Source: Gemmatimonas sp.
GTDB taxonomy: Bacteria; Gemmatimonadota; Gemmatimonadetes; Gemmatimonadales; Gemmatimonadaceae
Reading direction: 5' to 3'
Assembly (NCBI GenBank): GCA_023910675.1
Contig: JAAVWC010000003.1
Span: forward strand, 62,001-126,000
DNA length: 64,000 nucleotides
The position numbers were made by a program, and so were the translations under genes. Below the pieces are notes generated by a model. The model did no database searches, was not told the DNA's origin, and saw only the letters and a program-made list of their open reading frames with translations. This document shows positions 48,402 through 57,677 of the stretch, in pieces (position 1 is the first letter of the stretch; each line of letters begins with the position of its first letter).

Positions 48402-50048
48402 ATGCCCCCTGACGTCTCTGGGCTGAGCGGCGCCGCTGGCGGTGCCGCAGCATCACCGGCCGGCCCCACGCGACCGGTGTCGCCTTCGCGCGCCCTGGTG
48501 CCGGTCGAGAAGGCGGGGCCACGCGCCCTTCCGCCCACCGGCTCGCCGCTCGATCGCAGCGGGGTGGCGCTCGAAGATCTGCTCTTTGCTCCCGACCTGC
48601 TCGAAACCCGTCAGGCGGTGGCGCCCGTAGCGCTGGAGATGGGGCTCGAGTCGGCGCGCGGGCAGCTGCTGCGGCAACTGCCCGGGGACGCCCTGGTCTC
48701 GCTCGACGCCATCTGGCCTGGAGCCGCCGCCACCGAAGAAGGGTGGTATCTCCGCTCCGGCGCGCTCACGGTGCTTGGCCATCCTGGTGATGGTGAGCGG
48801 ATTGCCAGCGCCGGCCTCGAAGCGCAGCCAGGGTCGCTGGCGCTCCGCCTCATGCAGTCGGTGGCACGTGCTGTCCTGGGTGATCTCTCCGGCGCCCGCG
48901 CCGCCCTCGCGCCGGCACTCGACGCGGCGCCAGGCAACCCGGTGCTGACGGCGCAGCAGGCCGTCGTGCTGGCGCGCCAAGGGCATGTGGACGATGCCGG
49001 CGTGCTCCTCGACGGTTTGGCACTCGAGGCGCCCAACCACCCGGCCGTGTCGTGGGCCCGTTGGGTCGTGCGGTCGGCCCGCGCGGACCGCGCACGCAGT
49101 GGCGCACGAGCGGCGTATGCCGACATGCCGCGCACACCACCATGTCCCAGTGTGAGCGCCGTGAGCGATCCCGTCGTCGACGAGCCGCTCGACGAGGTCG
49201 ACGCGGCCGCGATCGATGCGGCGCTCGACGTCGTGCTCGCCGATGACGAGCACGGCGATCTCGTGACGGCGGCCTTCGTCAATCTGGGGCGCCGCATTGC
49301 GCGTGCGTCTGATGACGACCTCATTCGCGCGACCCGCACGCTGCTTCGCGCCTGCTCGACAGGGGGCACGTTGGCCAGCGCCGGTTTCCCCGACGATGCA
49401 CACGCGGCTCGACAGCTGTTGACGGCCATGCTCGTGGTCATCCGTCAGGATGCGGCCGCCCCGTCACCGGTGGGGACGTTCATGGCGCAGTGGTTGCCAC
49501 TGCTGCGCCCCCCGCACCGTGAGGACGGTTGCGACCGGCTCGATGAGGCGCCGCGACTGTTGCGGCGCGCGGGCGCCAGCATGCCTCCCGCCGTAAGGCG
49601 ACTACTTGATGTCTTGCTGGAGGGCGCCACGCACGCCGATCGCGCGGCGCGCGATTGTACAGATCGGGGCGTGACGGGTGAATTCACGGTGGTCACCCCG
49701 GTCGAGCGTGAGAGCGGACCACTCCTGCCGGTACGCCTGGGATTGTCGCTGCTCACGGAAAGCGCCGCCACGCGCGCGCTCGAACGGTCGCTGATCATCG
49801 AGGACGCGCCAACGGTCATGCCGCGCGGCGAGCTGACCGGCGAGGGCTGGGGCGCGGCCAGGGCCAATCCTGCACGGACGTCGGAGACGGCGGCAGGTGC
49901 CACGACCTCCGGCGCATCGCTCCCCGTCATCCTGTGTGTGGCCGGTGCCGTTGGTGCGGCCATGAATGGCGCCGCACTGCTGGCGGGCGTCCTCGGGGCT
50001 GGCGCGGTACTGCTCGTGTTGCGCCGCTCGCCGGACCGGAACGATTAG
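48402..50048 (+). CDS. TPR-like protein with C-terminal membrane anchor
   Basis: This 548-residue protein has a Pro/Ala-rich N-terminal 50 residues. Helical repeat-like segments follow (for example LRSGALTVLGHPGDGERIAS, ALRLMQSVARAVLGDLSGAR, LTAQQAVVLARQGHVDDAG) that resemble tetratricopeptide repeats. An acidic linker and two terminal hydrophobic helices (LPVILCVAGAVGAAM, LLAGVLGAGAVLLVL) end in a short basic tail. It is probably a tail-anchored scaffold. No enzymatic motif is visible. Confidence 0.65.
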   Translation: MPPDVSGLSGAAGGAAASPAGPTRPVSPSRALVPVEKAGPRALPPTGSPLDRSGVALEDLLFAPDLLETRQAVAPVALEMGLESARGQLLRQLPGDALVSLDAIWPGAAATEEGWYLRSGALTVLGHPGDGERIASAGLEAQPGSLALRLMQSVARAVLGDLSGARAALAPALDAAPGNPVLTAQQAVVLARQGHVDDAGVLLDGLALEAPNHPAVSWARWVVRSARADRARSGARAAYADMPRTPPCPSVSAVSDPVVDEPLDEVDAAAIDAALDVVLADDEHGDLVTAAFVNLGRRIARASDDDLIRATRTLLRACSTGGTLASAGFPDDAHAARQLLTAMLVVIRQDAAAPSPVGTFMAQWLPLLRPPHREDGCDRLDEAPRLLRRAGASMPPAVRRLLDVLLEGATHADRAARDCTDRGVTGEFTVVTPVERESGPLLPVRLGLSLLTESAATRALERSLIIEDAPTVMPRGELTGEGWGAARANPARTSETAAGATTSGASLPVILCVAGAVGAAMNGAALLAGVLGAGAVLLVLRRSPDRND

Positions 50049-50121
50049 ATTGTCAGATTCGCGCGGGCGGGGTCCCTTTCGGGTGCCCGGCGTGTCCAGA
50101 CCGTCTGACTCCGACATCTCC

Positions 50122-51108
50122 ATGGCTCAGTCCACTTCCGCGCCGGTCACGGCGTTTCTTCGCCACAACTATCGGCACTTCAACGCGGCGGCGCTGATCG
50201 ACGCGGCCGACGCCTACATCAGTCACCTCGAGAAGGGTGGCAAGATGATGGTCACGCTCGCCGGCGCCATGAGCACCGCAGAGCTGGGCATCTCGCTGGC
50301 CGAAATGATCCGCCAGGACAAAGTGCACGCCATTACGTGCACTGGCGCGAATCTCGAAGAAGACATCTACAACCTCGTTGCGCACGATCACTACGCGCGC
50401 GTCCCCAACTATCGCGATCTGACGCCGGAGGACGAGCAGAAACTGCTCGACCAGCACTTCAATCGCGTGACCGACACGTGCATCCCCGAAGCGGAAGCGA
50501 TTCGCCGCATCGAGAAGGCCGTGCTCGAAGAGTGGCAGGCGGCCGATCAGGCGGGCGAGCGGTATTTCCCGCACGAGTTCATGTACCGCATCCTGCGGAG
50601 CGGGAAGCTCAAGGAATTCTACCAGATCGATCCCAAGCACTCCTGGATGGTCGCGGCGGCGGAAAAGAACATCCCGATCATCGTGCCGGGCTGGGAAGAC
50701 AGCACGAACGGCAACATTTTCGCTGGTCACGTCATGGAGGGGGACATCAAGAGTGTCCACACCGTGAAGAGCGGCATCGAGTACATGATGTACCTCGCCG
50801 AGCTGTACACCGAGATGACGAAGAGCTCGACGATCGGGTTCTTCCAGATTGGTGGTGGTATCGCGGGCGACTTCCCGATTTGCGTGGTGCCCATGCTGCA
50901 TCAGGATCTCGGGCGCACCGAAGTGCCGCTGTGGGGCTACTTCTGCCAGATCAGCGATTCGACCACGTCGTACGGCTCGTACTCGGGCGCGGTGCCCAAC
51001 GAGAAGATCACGTGGGGCAAGCTGGCCATCGATACGCCCAAGTTCATCATCGAGTCCGACGCGAGCATCGTCGCCCCGCTGGTGTTTGCGATCGTCCTCG
51101 GACAGTAA
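50122..51108 (+). CDS. Deoxyhypusine-synthase-family protein
   Basis: This 328-residue NAD-dependent enzyme is of the deoxyhypusine synthase fold. The catalytic-lysine segment EKITWGKLAIDT (about residue 293) matches the family's WGK motif. NIPIIVPGWEDSTNGNIF and GGGIAGDFPIC supply NAD-binding loops. Bacteria lack eIF5A, so such homologues usually make homospermidine or another modified polyamine, or have unknown substrates. ATG 50122 is chosen; upstream sequence in frame belongs to the previous gene. It is convergent with the LysM gene. Confidence 0.88.
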   Translation: MAQSTSAPVTAFLRHNYRHFNAAALIDAADAYISHLEKGGKMMVTLAGAMSTAELGISLAEMIRQDKVHAITCTGANLEEDIYNLVAHDHYARVPNYRDLTPEDEQKLLDQHFNRVTDTCIPEAEAIRRIEKAVLEEWQAADQAGERYFPHEFMYRILRSGKLKEFYQIDPKHSWMVAAAEKNIPIIVPGWEDSTNGNIFAGHVMEGDIKSVHTVKSGIEYMMYLAELYTEMTKSSTIGFFQIGGGIAGDFPICVVPMLHQDLGRTEVPLWGYFCQISDSTTSYGSYSGAVPNEKITWGKLAIDTPKFIIESDASIVAPLVFAIVLGQ

Positions 51109-51127
51109 GTCCGGGCGTTCGCCCGCG

Positions 51128-51937
51128 TTACAACTCGGGTGTCGGCGGTGGCGCGTTGTCTGGCGCGACCTTCGGCACCCGTAGTCGTTGCCCCGCCTGA
51201 ATCGCGTCGGTTTGCAGGCGATTGAGCTGTCGCAACACGTCCGGGGTCGTGCGGAATCGTGCGGCCAGGCCGGTGAGTGTTTCGCCGCGGCGTACCACGT
51301 AGGGCATGTACTCTTCGGCGCGCCGCGGCGCCGCCTGAATGGTCCGGTCGAGCGCCTGCTGTTCCCGCGTCACGACGCCACGTGCTTGCGCACTGGCCTG
51401 CGCCACTCGCTGCGCGTCAGCCCACGACGCATCATCCACGATGAAGTCCACCTGCGCGACCGGGGTGCGGAGCACGAGTCCGCGTCCGCGGCCACGAAAG
51501 ATCGTGCGCGGATCGAGCGTGAACGCGGCGTCGTACGGATAGCTCTCGACCAACAGCTCCAACGGTCCGTCGTCGCGCGGCCGCAGTAACGGGGTAGGGG
51601 GCGCACCCACGTACAACAGCCGGCGGTCCGTCGCCACCACGACGCCGAAGGACTCGCGCCACATGTCGGTCCAGCGACGCTGCGACGCGAAGGCCTGCGC
51701 CACCACGCGCTCGCCGGCACTCATCGTCGACTGGACCTCTCGCAGGGCGGCCTCGCGAGCGGTCCGTCGAGCGCCTACCGGCGGAATGATCGCCGCCGCC
51801 GCGACCAGGGCGGCCGTGGCCAGCAGCGCCGTCGTGGACGTCAGGGCGACCAGCACGCGCACCCAGAGCGAGCGCTGCCGACGCACTGGCGGCGCGGCAG
51901 CCGTCAGCCATTCTTTCGTCACCCCGGTGGAGCCCAT
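51128..51937 (-). CDS. Single-pass membrane protein with C-terminal LysM domain
   Basis: This 269-residue protein has a transmembrane helix (LVALTSTTALLATAALVAAAAII, about residues 27-50). An extracytoplasmic region with a PH-like segment follows (VVATDRRLLYVGAPP). The C-terminus has a LysM peptidoglycan-binding domain, YVVRRGETLTGLAARF to LNRLQTDAIQAGQRLRVP. ATG 51937 is the sensible start; a much longer frame upstream overlaps the FabH-like gene on the other strand. It may monitor or tether to the cell wall, which is inference. Confidence 0.8.
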   Translation of the reverse strand: MGSTGVTKEWLTAAAPPVRRQRSLWVRVLVALTSTTALLATAALVAAAAIIPPVGARRTAREAALREVQSTMSAGERVVAQAFASQRRWTDMWRESFGVVVATDRRLLYVGAPPTPLLRPRDDGPLELLVESYPYDAAFTLDPRTIFRGRGRGLVLRTPVAQVDFIVDDASWADAQRVAQASAQARGVVTREQQALDRTIQAAPRRAEEYMPYVVRRGETLTGLAARFRTTPDVLRQLNRLQTDAIQAGQRLRVPKVAPDNAPPPTPEL

Positions 51938-52090
51938 ACTGCAAGCTACCGGCAGGAGGGTCCACCGTGGAACCCTGTGCTCGTCGCGACGCTTTTGCCT
52001 CGGACGTCCGTGCGCCGCGTGCCGTCGCGCCTTCTGCCGTCGCGCCTTCTGCTGCACCCGTGTGACTTTTTCGCATCCGACCTGCCCCCG

Positions 52091-53149
52091 ATGCACAACG
52101 AAGAGCGTATGACGGGCCCCCGTCGCGTCAGGATCACCGGCACCGGGAGCGCGCTGCCGTCGCGGGTGATCACGAATGCCGAGGTTGCCGCCATGCTGGG
52201 GGAACCGCTGGACGCGCTGGCTGACGACGCAGGTAACATCGTGGAGCGTCGCTGGTGTGCCTTCGATGAGAGCACCGCCGACTTGGCCGAAGCGGCGGCC
52301 CATGCCGCGCTCGAGTCGGCGCAGCTGCAGCCCGCGCAGATCGATCTGCTCATCGTCGCGACGGACACGCCGGAGTTCGTCACCCCGTCGACGGCCGTCG
52401 TGGTGCAGGGGCGTCTCGCCATGTCGCATGCGGTCGCGTTCGACGTGAACGCCGGGGGGGCAGGCTTCGTCGCGGCCGTCGATCTGGCATGGACATATCT
52501 GCGTGCCGATATGCGCTTTACGCGGGTGCTCGTGGTGGGCGTCTCGGCGATGTCCCGGTATCTCGACGTGCACGATCACCGCACGGTGTGTGTGGTCGCC
52601 GATGGTGCAGGGGCCGTGCTGCTCGAAGCGTTCGAGTCGGTGCCCGGTAAGCCAATGGATGGCGTGCTTGCCACCGCGCTCGTGACCGACGGTCGCCGCA
52701 GTCATGACATGGGGATCTTTGCCGGTGGCGCGCGGACGCCCATCACGAAGGCGGTCCTCGAAGCGGGCTTGCAGAACACCCTGCGCGTCACCGCACAGTT
52801 TCCCGGCGCGCTCGACGAGCAGGCGTGGCACGCGCTCACGTCGCAGGTGCTCGCCGGTGCGCACGCCACCGCCGACGAGGTGCAGTGGCTCCTTTGGTCG
52901 CAGTTCGCCAACAGCGCGGTCGACGAAGGGCTGCACGCCGCTGGCATCGCCACCGACCGCGTACACAACGTGCGCGACCGGCACGGCTATACCGGTGCCG
53001 CCGGACTGCCGATAGCGTTGGACGACCTCGCGCGTTCCGGGCGATTGTCCGATGGCGCGCTGGTGCTCGGCGTCGAGCATGGCGTCGGACTGGCCATGGG
53101 CGCGTTCGCGCTGCGCTGGCACACCACCGCGCGCCAGGCGGCAGAGTGA
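52091..53149 (+). CDS. FabH-fold (ketoacyl-ACP synthase III-like) protein without the catalytic triad
   Basis: This 352-residue thiolase-fold protein keeps the family frame: ITGTGSALPSRVITNAEV, LIVATDTPEFVTPST, VVADGAGAVLLEAFE and YTGAAGLPIALDDLA. All three active-site residues are replaced: the Cys of the ACAGF motif is Gly123 (NAGGAGF), the His of HQAN is Ser270 (WSQFAN), and the Asn of GNTS is Tyr300 (HGYTGAAG). It should not condense acyl groups by the usual mechanism. ATG 52091 or ATG 52109 (better AAGAG site) starts it. It overlaps no gene but is followed 11 bp later by an AMP-forming ligase. Confidence 0.85.
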   Translation: MHNEERMTGPRRVRITGTGSALPSRVITNAEVAAMLGEPLDALADDAGNIVERRWCAFDESTADLAEAAAHAALESAQLQPAQIDLLIVATDTPEFVTPSTAVVVQGRLAMSHAVAFDVNAGGAGFVAAVDLAWTYLRADMRFTRVLVVGVSAMSRYLDVHDHRTVCVVADGAGAVLLEAFESVPGKPMDGVLATALVTDGRRSHDMGIFAGGARTPITKAVLEAGLQNTLRVTAQFPGALDEQAWHALTSQVLAGAHATADEVQWLLWSQFANSAVDEGLHAAGIATDRVHNVRDRHGYTGAAGLPIALDDLARSGRLSDGALVLGVEHGVGLAMGAFALRWHTTARQAAE

Positions 53150-53159
53150 GTCGCGCACC

Positions 53160-54791
53160 ATGACGGATGCGCCTTCGGATACCGGCGTGCCTTCGCCGCA
53201 AGCGTCGCTGTACGACCCCATCGCGCACTGGGCCGACGTGGCTCCAGCGCGCCCCGCGGTCATCGACGCCGGCACGGGGCGGTCGTACAGCTATGCCGAC
53301 GTGCATGCGGACGCGGAACGCTATGCGCAGTTGCTCACGCAACTCGGTGTCGGGCTCGGCGATCGTGTCGCGGTGCTCGCGCACAATCGGTATGCGTTCG
53401 TGCCGCTGTTCCTGGCGTGCATCCGCTGCGGCGCCATCCTGGTGCCTCTCAACTGGCGTCTGTCGGCGGTGGAGCTGTCGCGCGTGCTCAGCGATGCCGC
53501 CCCCACCGTGATTTTCGGTGAGCATGCCTTCCGCGCGCTCAACGACGACGCGCGCAATGCGGCGCGGTGGGTCGATCTCGATCGTGATGTACCGGCGTTG
53601 CTCGAAACGATACCGGCAGGCACGCGTTCGCCGGCGGCTGCCGTTGCACACGCCATCACGCCGCTGCACCCCACCATGCTGCTCTACACGTCCGGGAGTA
53701 CCGGCGCCCCCAAAGGCGTCATGGTTCCGCACCGGCAGCTCCTGTACAACGCGATCGATACGGTAGACGGGTGGGCGTTGAGCGCGCACGATTGCGGCGC
53801 CGTGGCCACCCCGTTCTTCCATACCAGTGGGTGGCACGTCTTTGCCACGCCGCTCTGGTACTGCGGCGGTACCGTCGTCATTCTCGGGCCGTTCCACGCG
53901 GCGACCATGCTCGAGCTGCTCGACCGGCATCGCGTCACGATGGTCTTTGTCGTCCCCACGCAACTGGCGTGGCTACGGCAGGCACCCGACTGGGGGCGCC
54001 CGGTGCCCCTACTCCGCACCTTCATCTCCGGCGGCGCCCACTGTGCGCCGTCGCTGCAGCATGCGGTACGTGAGGCTGGCTATCGCGTGCGCGATGCGTA
54101 TGGCCTCACGGAGTGCGGCCCCAATTGCTTCACCACGACCGACGAGATTGCGCGCGAGTTTCCGGACACCGTGGGACGGCCGCTGCCCCGGCTGTCCGTG
54201 CGCCTCGTCGGCACCGACGGCACCGCTGCCGGCGTTGGCGAAACTGGCGAGCTCCAACTGCGTGGGCCGCAACTGTTCGGCGGGTACTTCCAGTCGCCGG
54301 ACGAGACGGCCAATGCCTTTACTGCCGACGGCTGGCTGCAAACCGGCGATCTCGCAACGGTCGATGAACACGGGCTCTATCGCCTGCGCGGCCGGCGCCG
54401 CGAGATGTTCATTTCGGGCGGCGAAAACGTCTATCCCGGTGAAGTGGAGGCCGCGCTGCTCGACTGCCCGGGAGTCGATGCCGCATTGGTCACAGGCGTC
54501 GCCGACGACACGTGGGGGGAAGTAGGGCACGCGCTGGTGGTCGCGCTGCCCGGGCACTGGGATCGGCATGGCATTCTGGTGGCGCTGCGCGCACGGCTGG
54601 CGGGCTACAAAATTCCTCGTGAGCTCACGTTTGTAGAGCAGCTCCCCACCTTGGCCAACGGCAAGGTCGACCGCGTGGCCGCCGCACGGCTGCTGGCCGT
54701 CGCTCGTGCCGTGGAGCCGCCCGGCGCGCACCCCAACGCGCGCACGAACGCGCACCCGCTGGCGAAGGACGCCCGCGTTGGCGACCATTGA
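53160..54791 (+). CDS. AMP-forming acyl-CoA synthetase
   Basis: This 543-residue adenylating enzyme has the P-loop-like LLYTSGSTGAPKGVMVPH (A3), DAYGLTECGPNCF (A5), GWLQTGDLATVDEHGLYRLRGR (A7-A8) and LPTLANGKVDR with the A10 lysine. It should activate a fatty or aryl acid as acyl-AMP, then thioester. Substrate is unknown. It starts 11 bp after the FabH-like gene and its end overlaps the next small gene, so the three form one transcript. Confidence 0.9.
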   Translation: MTDAPSDTGVPSPQASLYDPIAHWADVAPARPAVIDAGTGRSYSYADVHADAERYAQLLTQLGVGLGDRVAVLAHNRYAFVPLFLACIRCGAILVPLNWRLSAVELSRVLSDAAPTVIFGEHAFRALNDDARNAARWVDLDRDVPALLETIPAGTRSPAAAVAHAITPLHPTMLLYTSGSTGAPKGVMVPHRQLLYNAIDTVDGWALSAHDCGAVATPFFHTSGWHVFATPLWYCGGTVVILGPFHAATMLELLDRHRVTMVFVVPTQLAWLRQAPDWGRPVPLLRTFISGGAHCAPSLQHAVREAGYRVRDAYGLTECGPNCFTTTDEIAREFPDTVGRPLPRLSVRLVGTDGTAAGVGETGELQLRGPQLFGGYFQSPDETANAFTADGWLQTGDLATVDEHGLYRLRGRRREMFISGGENVYPGEVEAALLDCPGVDAALVTGVADDTWGEVGHALVVALPGHWDRHGILVALRARLAGYKIPRELTFVEQLPTLANGKVDRVAAARLLAVARAVEPPGAHPNARTNAHPLAKDARVGDH

Positions 54792-55137
54792 GCATGTTCC
54801 CGAAGATCCGGTTCCTGCCGCGCGTCACTCCCCGCCGGTGACCACCCCGAAACGCGCCGTCAAGGCGCCGCGCAAGGCATCGACCACCGATGCGCTCTCG
54901 CACATTGCGCCACCGCAGCTCGACCTCTTTCCGGTCAAGCCGGTGGTCGATGTGCTCGACGCGAAGGCCATCGTGGGGCCGCGCACGGGGGTGGAACATC
55001 TGGTTCGCGTGCGTCCGCGTCCCAACGACGCGCCGCATCTGGTTTTCCATGACAGACACGGCTGGTACTGTGAAGCGCATGGTCCATCATGTCATGCCGT
55101 CATGCTCGCGCGGGAAGAAGTGAAGCATGTCGACTGA
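54778..55137 (+). CDS. Small hypothetical protein with C-terminal Cys/His motif
   Basis: This protein of about 119 residues overlaps the ligase gene at the 5' end and acetoacetate-CoA ligase at the 3' end by 11 nt. The basic N-terminus is followed by a proline-containing linker. The C-terminal segment HDRHGWYCEAHGPSCHAVML could bind a metal. TTG 54778 is used as the start because no ATG exists in frame; GTG 54838 would give a shorter protein. No family is recognised. Confidence 0.55.
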   Translation: MATIEHVPEDPVPAARHSPPVTTPKRAVKAPRKASTTDALSHIAPPQLDLFPVKPVVDVLDAKAIVGPRTGVEHLVRVRPRPNDAPHLVFHDRHGWYCEAHGPSCHAVMLAREEVKHVD

Positions 55138-57178
55138 GCCGGTTGGTGGGGCCGCCATCTGGACACCCACCGCACACGACGTCGGGTCGGCGCGGCTGAC
55201 GGCGTTTCGCACCGATCTCCTGGCGCGTGGGGTCGTACCGCCCACGGTGCACGATGCGCACACGTTGCAGCGCTGGTCGGTCGAGCACCCTGAGGCGTTC
55301 TGGGCCGAGGTCTGGCGCGCGGCGGGTATTGCCGCCGATGGGCCGGGAACGCCCGAGGCGCCGTGGACGGCAGTGCTCACCGACGGCGCGGTCATGCGAC
55401 CGCCGCACCAGAGTGCTACCGGGTGGGACGGGCCGCGCTGGTTTACCGACACGCGTCTCAACTTCGCCGAACAGCTGCTGCGCCGTCGCGACGACGCACC
55501 GGCGCTGGTGTCATGGAACGAGCACGGCGCGCAGCAACGGATCTCGTTTGCGGAGCTCGCGGTGCGCGTGGCACAGTGCGCCACCGCGCTCGCGGCGCAG
55601 GGCGTTGGTATGGGGGATCGGGTGGCGGGCTGGCTTCCCAATCTGCCGGAAGCGGTGGTCGTCATGCTCGCCGCGGCCTCGCTCGGCGCCACCTGGTCGA
55701 GTTGTTCCCCTGACTTCGGGACCAAGGGGGTGCTCGACCGCTTCGGCCAGATTGCCCCCACGGTGCTGGTGGCCGCCGACGGATACTGGTACGCGGGGAA
55801 GCAGATCGATTGCGTGCCGCGCCTGCGCGAAATTGTGCACGCGTTGCCGCAGCTGCGGGCGGTGTGGGTGGTGCCGTACGTCGACAGCACGCTCGATGTA
55901 GCAAGCGCCCTGCCGGGCATGCCCCACGCGCAGCGTTTCGACACCGTGCTCGCTGCGCAGGCACAGGTCCGCGAACCCTCATTCGTGCGGCTCCCGTTCG
56001 ACCATCCGTTGTACATCCTGTACTCGAGCGGCACGACGGGACTGCCCAAGTGCATGGTGCACGGCGCCGGCGGTACGCTATTGCAGCACTGGAAGGAACT
56101 GGCGCTCCACACCGACGTGCACGAGAACGATGTGCTCTTCTACTTCACCACCTGCGGGTGGATGATGTGGAACTGGCTCGTGTCCGGACTGGCGGTGGGG
56201 GCCACGGTGGTGCTGTACGATGGCGCTCCACTCGCCCCCGACGCCACGATCCTCTGGCGCATGGCGCACCGGGAACAGGTGTCCGTATTCGGGACGAGCG
56301 CCAAGTATCTCGCCATGTGCGAGAAGGAAGGCGTTGTGCCCCGTGAGGTGGCGCCGTTGCCGTCGCTGCGCGCCATCCTCTCCACGGGCAGCCCGCTCGC
56401 CGCCCACAGCTACGACTACGTGGCACGCGCCATTGGCGAACGGGTGCGGCTCTCCAGTATCAGCGGTGGCACCGACATCGTCAGCTGCTTCGCGCTCGGT
56501 GACCCCACGGGCCCCGTCTATCGTGGCGAGTTGCAGATGCGCGGCCTTGGCATGGCCGTCGACATCTTTGGTGACGACGGCACGCCGCTGCGCGGTGCGC
56601 CTGGTGAGCTGGTGTGCACGAAGCCATTTCCCAGCATGCCGGTCGCGTTCTGGAACGACCCCGATGGGGCGCTCTATCGCGCCGCGTACTTCGAGCAGAT
56701 GCCCGGGGTGTGGCGACATGGCGATTGGGCCGAGCTCACGGAGCACGACGGGATGATCATTCACGGGCGCAGTGACGCGACGCTCAATCCGGGTGGAGTT
56801 CGTATTGGCACGGCCGAGATCTACCGGCAGGTGGAGCAGATCCCCGGCGTCATCGAGTCACTCGTGGTGGAGCAGGCGCATGGCACAGCCGGCGGCACCG
56901 ATTCGCGCATTGTGCTGTTTGTGCGCCTGCGTGACGGCGTCGCGCTGACGGACGACTTTCAGCGGGTCATCCGGACGCGCATTCGGGAGTACACGAGCCC
57001 GCATCATGTGCCCAAAGTCATCGTGGCCGTGTCGGATATTCCGCGAACGATCAGCGGGAAGATCACCGAACTCGCGGTGCGCGAAGTCATTCACGGCCGT
57101 CCGGTGAAGAACATCGACGCCCTCGCCAATCCTGCCGCGTTGGAGCTGTTCCGGAATCTGCCGGAACTGCACAGTTGA
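55127..57178 (+). CDS. aacS: Acetoacetate-CoA ligase
   Basis: This 683-residue AMP-forming ligase activates acetoacetate to acetoacetyl-CoA. Seen are ILYSSGTTGLPKCMVHGAGG (A3), SISGGTDIVSCF (A5 region of the acetoacetyl subfamily), HGDWAELTEHDGMIIHGRSD, and RTISGKITELAVREVI with the A10 lysine. The long N-terminus with the ALxW-type lead resembles the family. It fits downstream use of acetoacetate from the homogentisate pathway encoded 0.5 kb away. Confidence 0.93.
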   Translation: MSTEPVGGAAIWTPTAHDVGSARLTAFRTDLLARGVVPPTVHDAHTLQRWSVEHPEAFWAEVWRAAGIAADGPGTPEAPWTAVLTDGAVMRPPHQSATGWDGPRWFTDTRLNFAEQLLRRRDDAPALVSWNEHGAQQRISFAELAVRVAQCATALAAQGVGMGDRVAGWLPNLPEAVVVMLAAASLGATWSSCSPDFGTKGVLDRFGQIAPTVLVAADGYWYAGKQIDCVPRLREIVHALPQLRAVWVVPYVDSTLDVASALPGMPHAQRFDTVLAAQAQVREPSFVRLPFDHPLYILYSSGTTGLPKCMVHGAGGTLLQHWKELALHTDVHENDVLFYFTTCGWMMWNWLVSGLAVGATVVLYDGAPLAPDATILWRMAHREQVSVFGTSAKYLAMCEKEGVVPREVAPLPSLRAILSTGSPLAAHSYDYVARAIGERVRLSSISGGTDIVSCFALGDPTGPVYRGELQMRGLGMAVDIFGDDGTPLRGAPGELVCTKPFPSMPVAFWNDPDGALYRAAYFEQMPGVWRHGDWAELTEHDGMIIHGRSDATLNPGGVRIGTAEIYRQVEQIPGVIESLVVEQAHGTAGGTDSRIVLFVRLRDGVALTDDFQRVIRTRIREYTSPHHVPKVIVAVSDIPRTISGKITELAVREVIHGRPVKNIDALANPAALELFRNLPELHS

Positions 57179-57197
57179 CCCCTCACTCACGCCTGCC

Positions 57198-57512
57198 ATG
57201 ATCTCGATCCGTTCCGCGTTGACGTCTGCGATGCGTTCGCTGCCGCTGGTGGCGCTGGCGGCCATCACGATGGGTGCACAGCCCAAGCCCACCGTGCCGG
57301 CCAAGGTGCCGCCTGCGGTCGCCGGCGGGCTGATCGACATCAACCGGGCGACGCCGGCCGAGTTGGAAGGCATCCCGGGCATCGGGAAGGCTTACGCGGC
57401 CAAGATCGTGGGGGGGCGCCCCTATGCCAACAAGGCCCAGCTGGTCCAGAAGAACATCCTGGGCGCGGCGCTGTACGAAAAGATCAAGGACCGGATCATC
57501 GCCAGGCAGTAA
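57198..57512 (+). CDS. Small exported helix-hairpin-helix protein (ComEA-like)
   Basis: This 104-residue protein has an N-terminal signal-like helix (SLPLVALAAITMGAQ). A Pro-rich linker is followed by a C-terminal helix-hairpin-helix DNA-binding domain, IDINRATPAELEGIPGIGKA followed by YAAKIVGG. Gemmatimonadota and many other bacteria use such ComEA-type domains to bind incoming DNA outside the cytoplasm, which is family knowledge. The exact role here is unproven. It is 19 bp after the acetoacetate-CoA ligase stop. Confidence 0.8.
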   Translation: MISIRSALTSAMRSLPLVALAAITMGAQPKPTVPAKVPPAVAGGLIDINRATPAELEGIPGIGKAYAAKIVGGRPYANKAQLVQKNILGAALYEKIKDRIIARQ

Positions 57513-57677
57513 CCAGGGGACGACGTCAGTCGCTATCTTTCGGATATGTTCCTCACCCCGCCTTCGGAGGACCAACGGGAGCGCGCCTGGATCGGCGCGC
57601 TGCCGCGTTCGCACATCTGAGATGAAGCAGGTGGTGTTCCGTCTACCTCCTTTCATCTTCCTACCACAGGTGTGCCC

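Noticed and set aside
51938..53275. Long minus-strand frame upstream of the LysM gene
   Set aside because: It is antisense to the FabH-like gene and shows no family features; the LysM protein has a plausible start and membrane helix at 51937.
57513..57677. Hairpins before hppD considered as a riboswitch
   Set aside because: Only short GC-rich pairings are visible and no known riboswitch core is recognisable.
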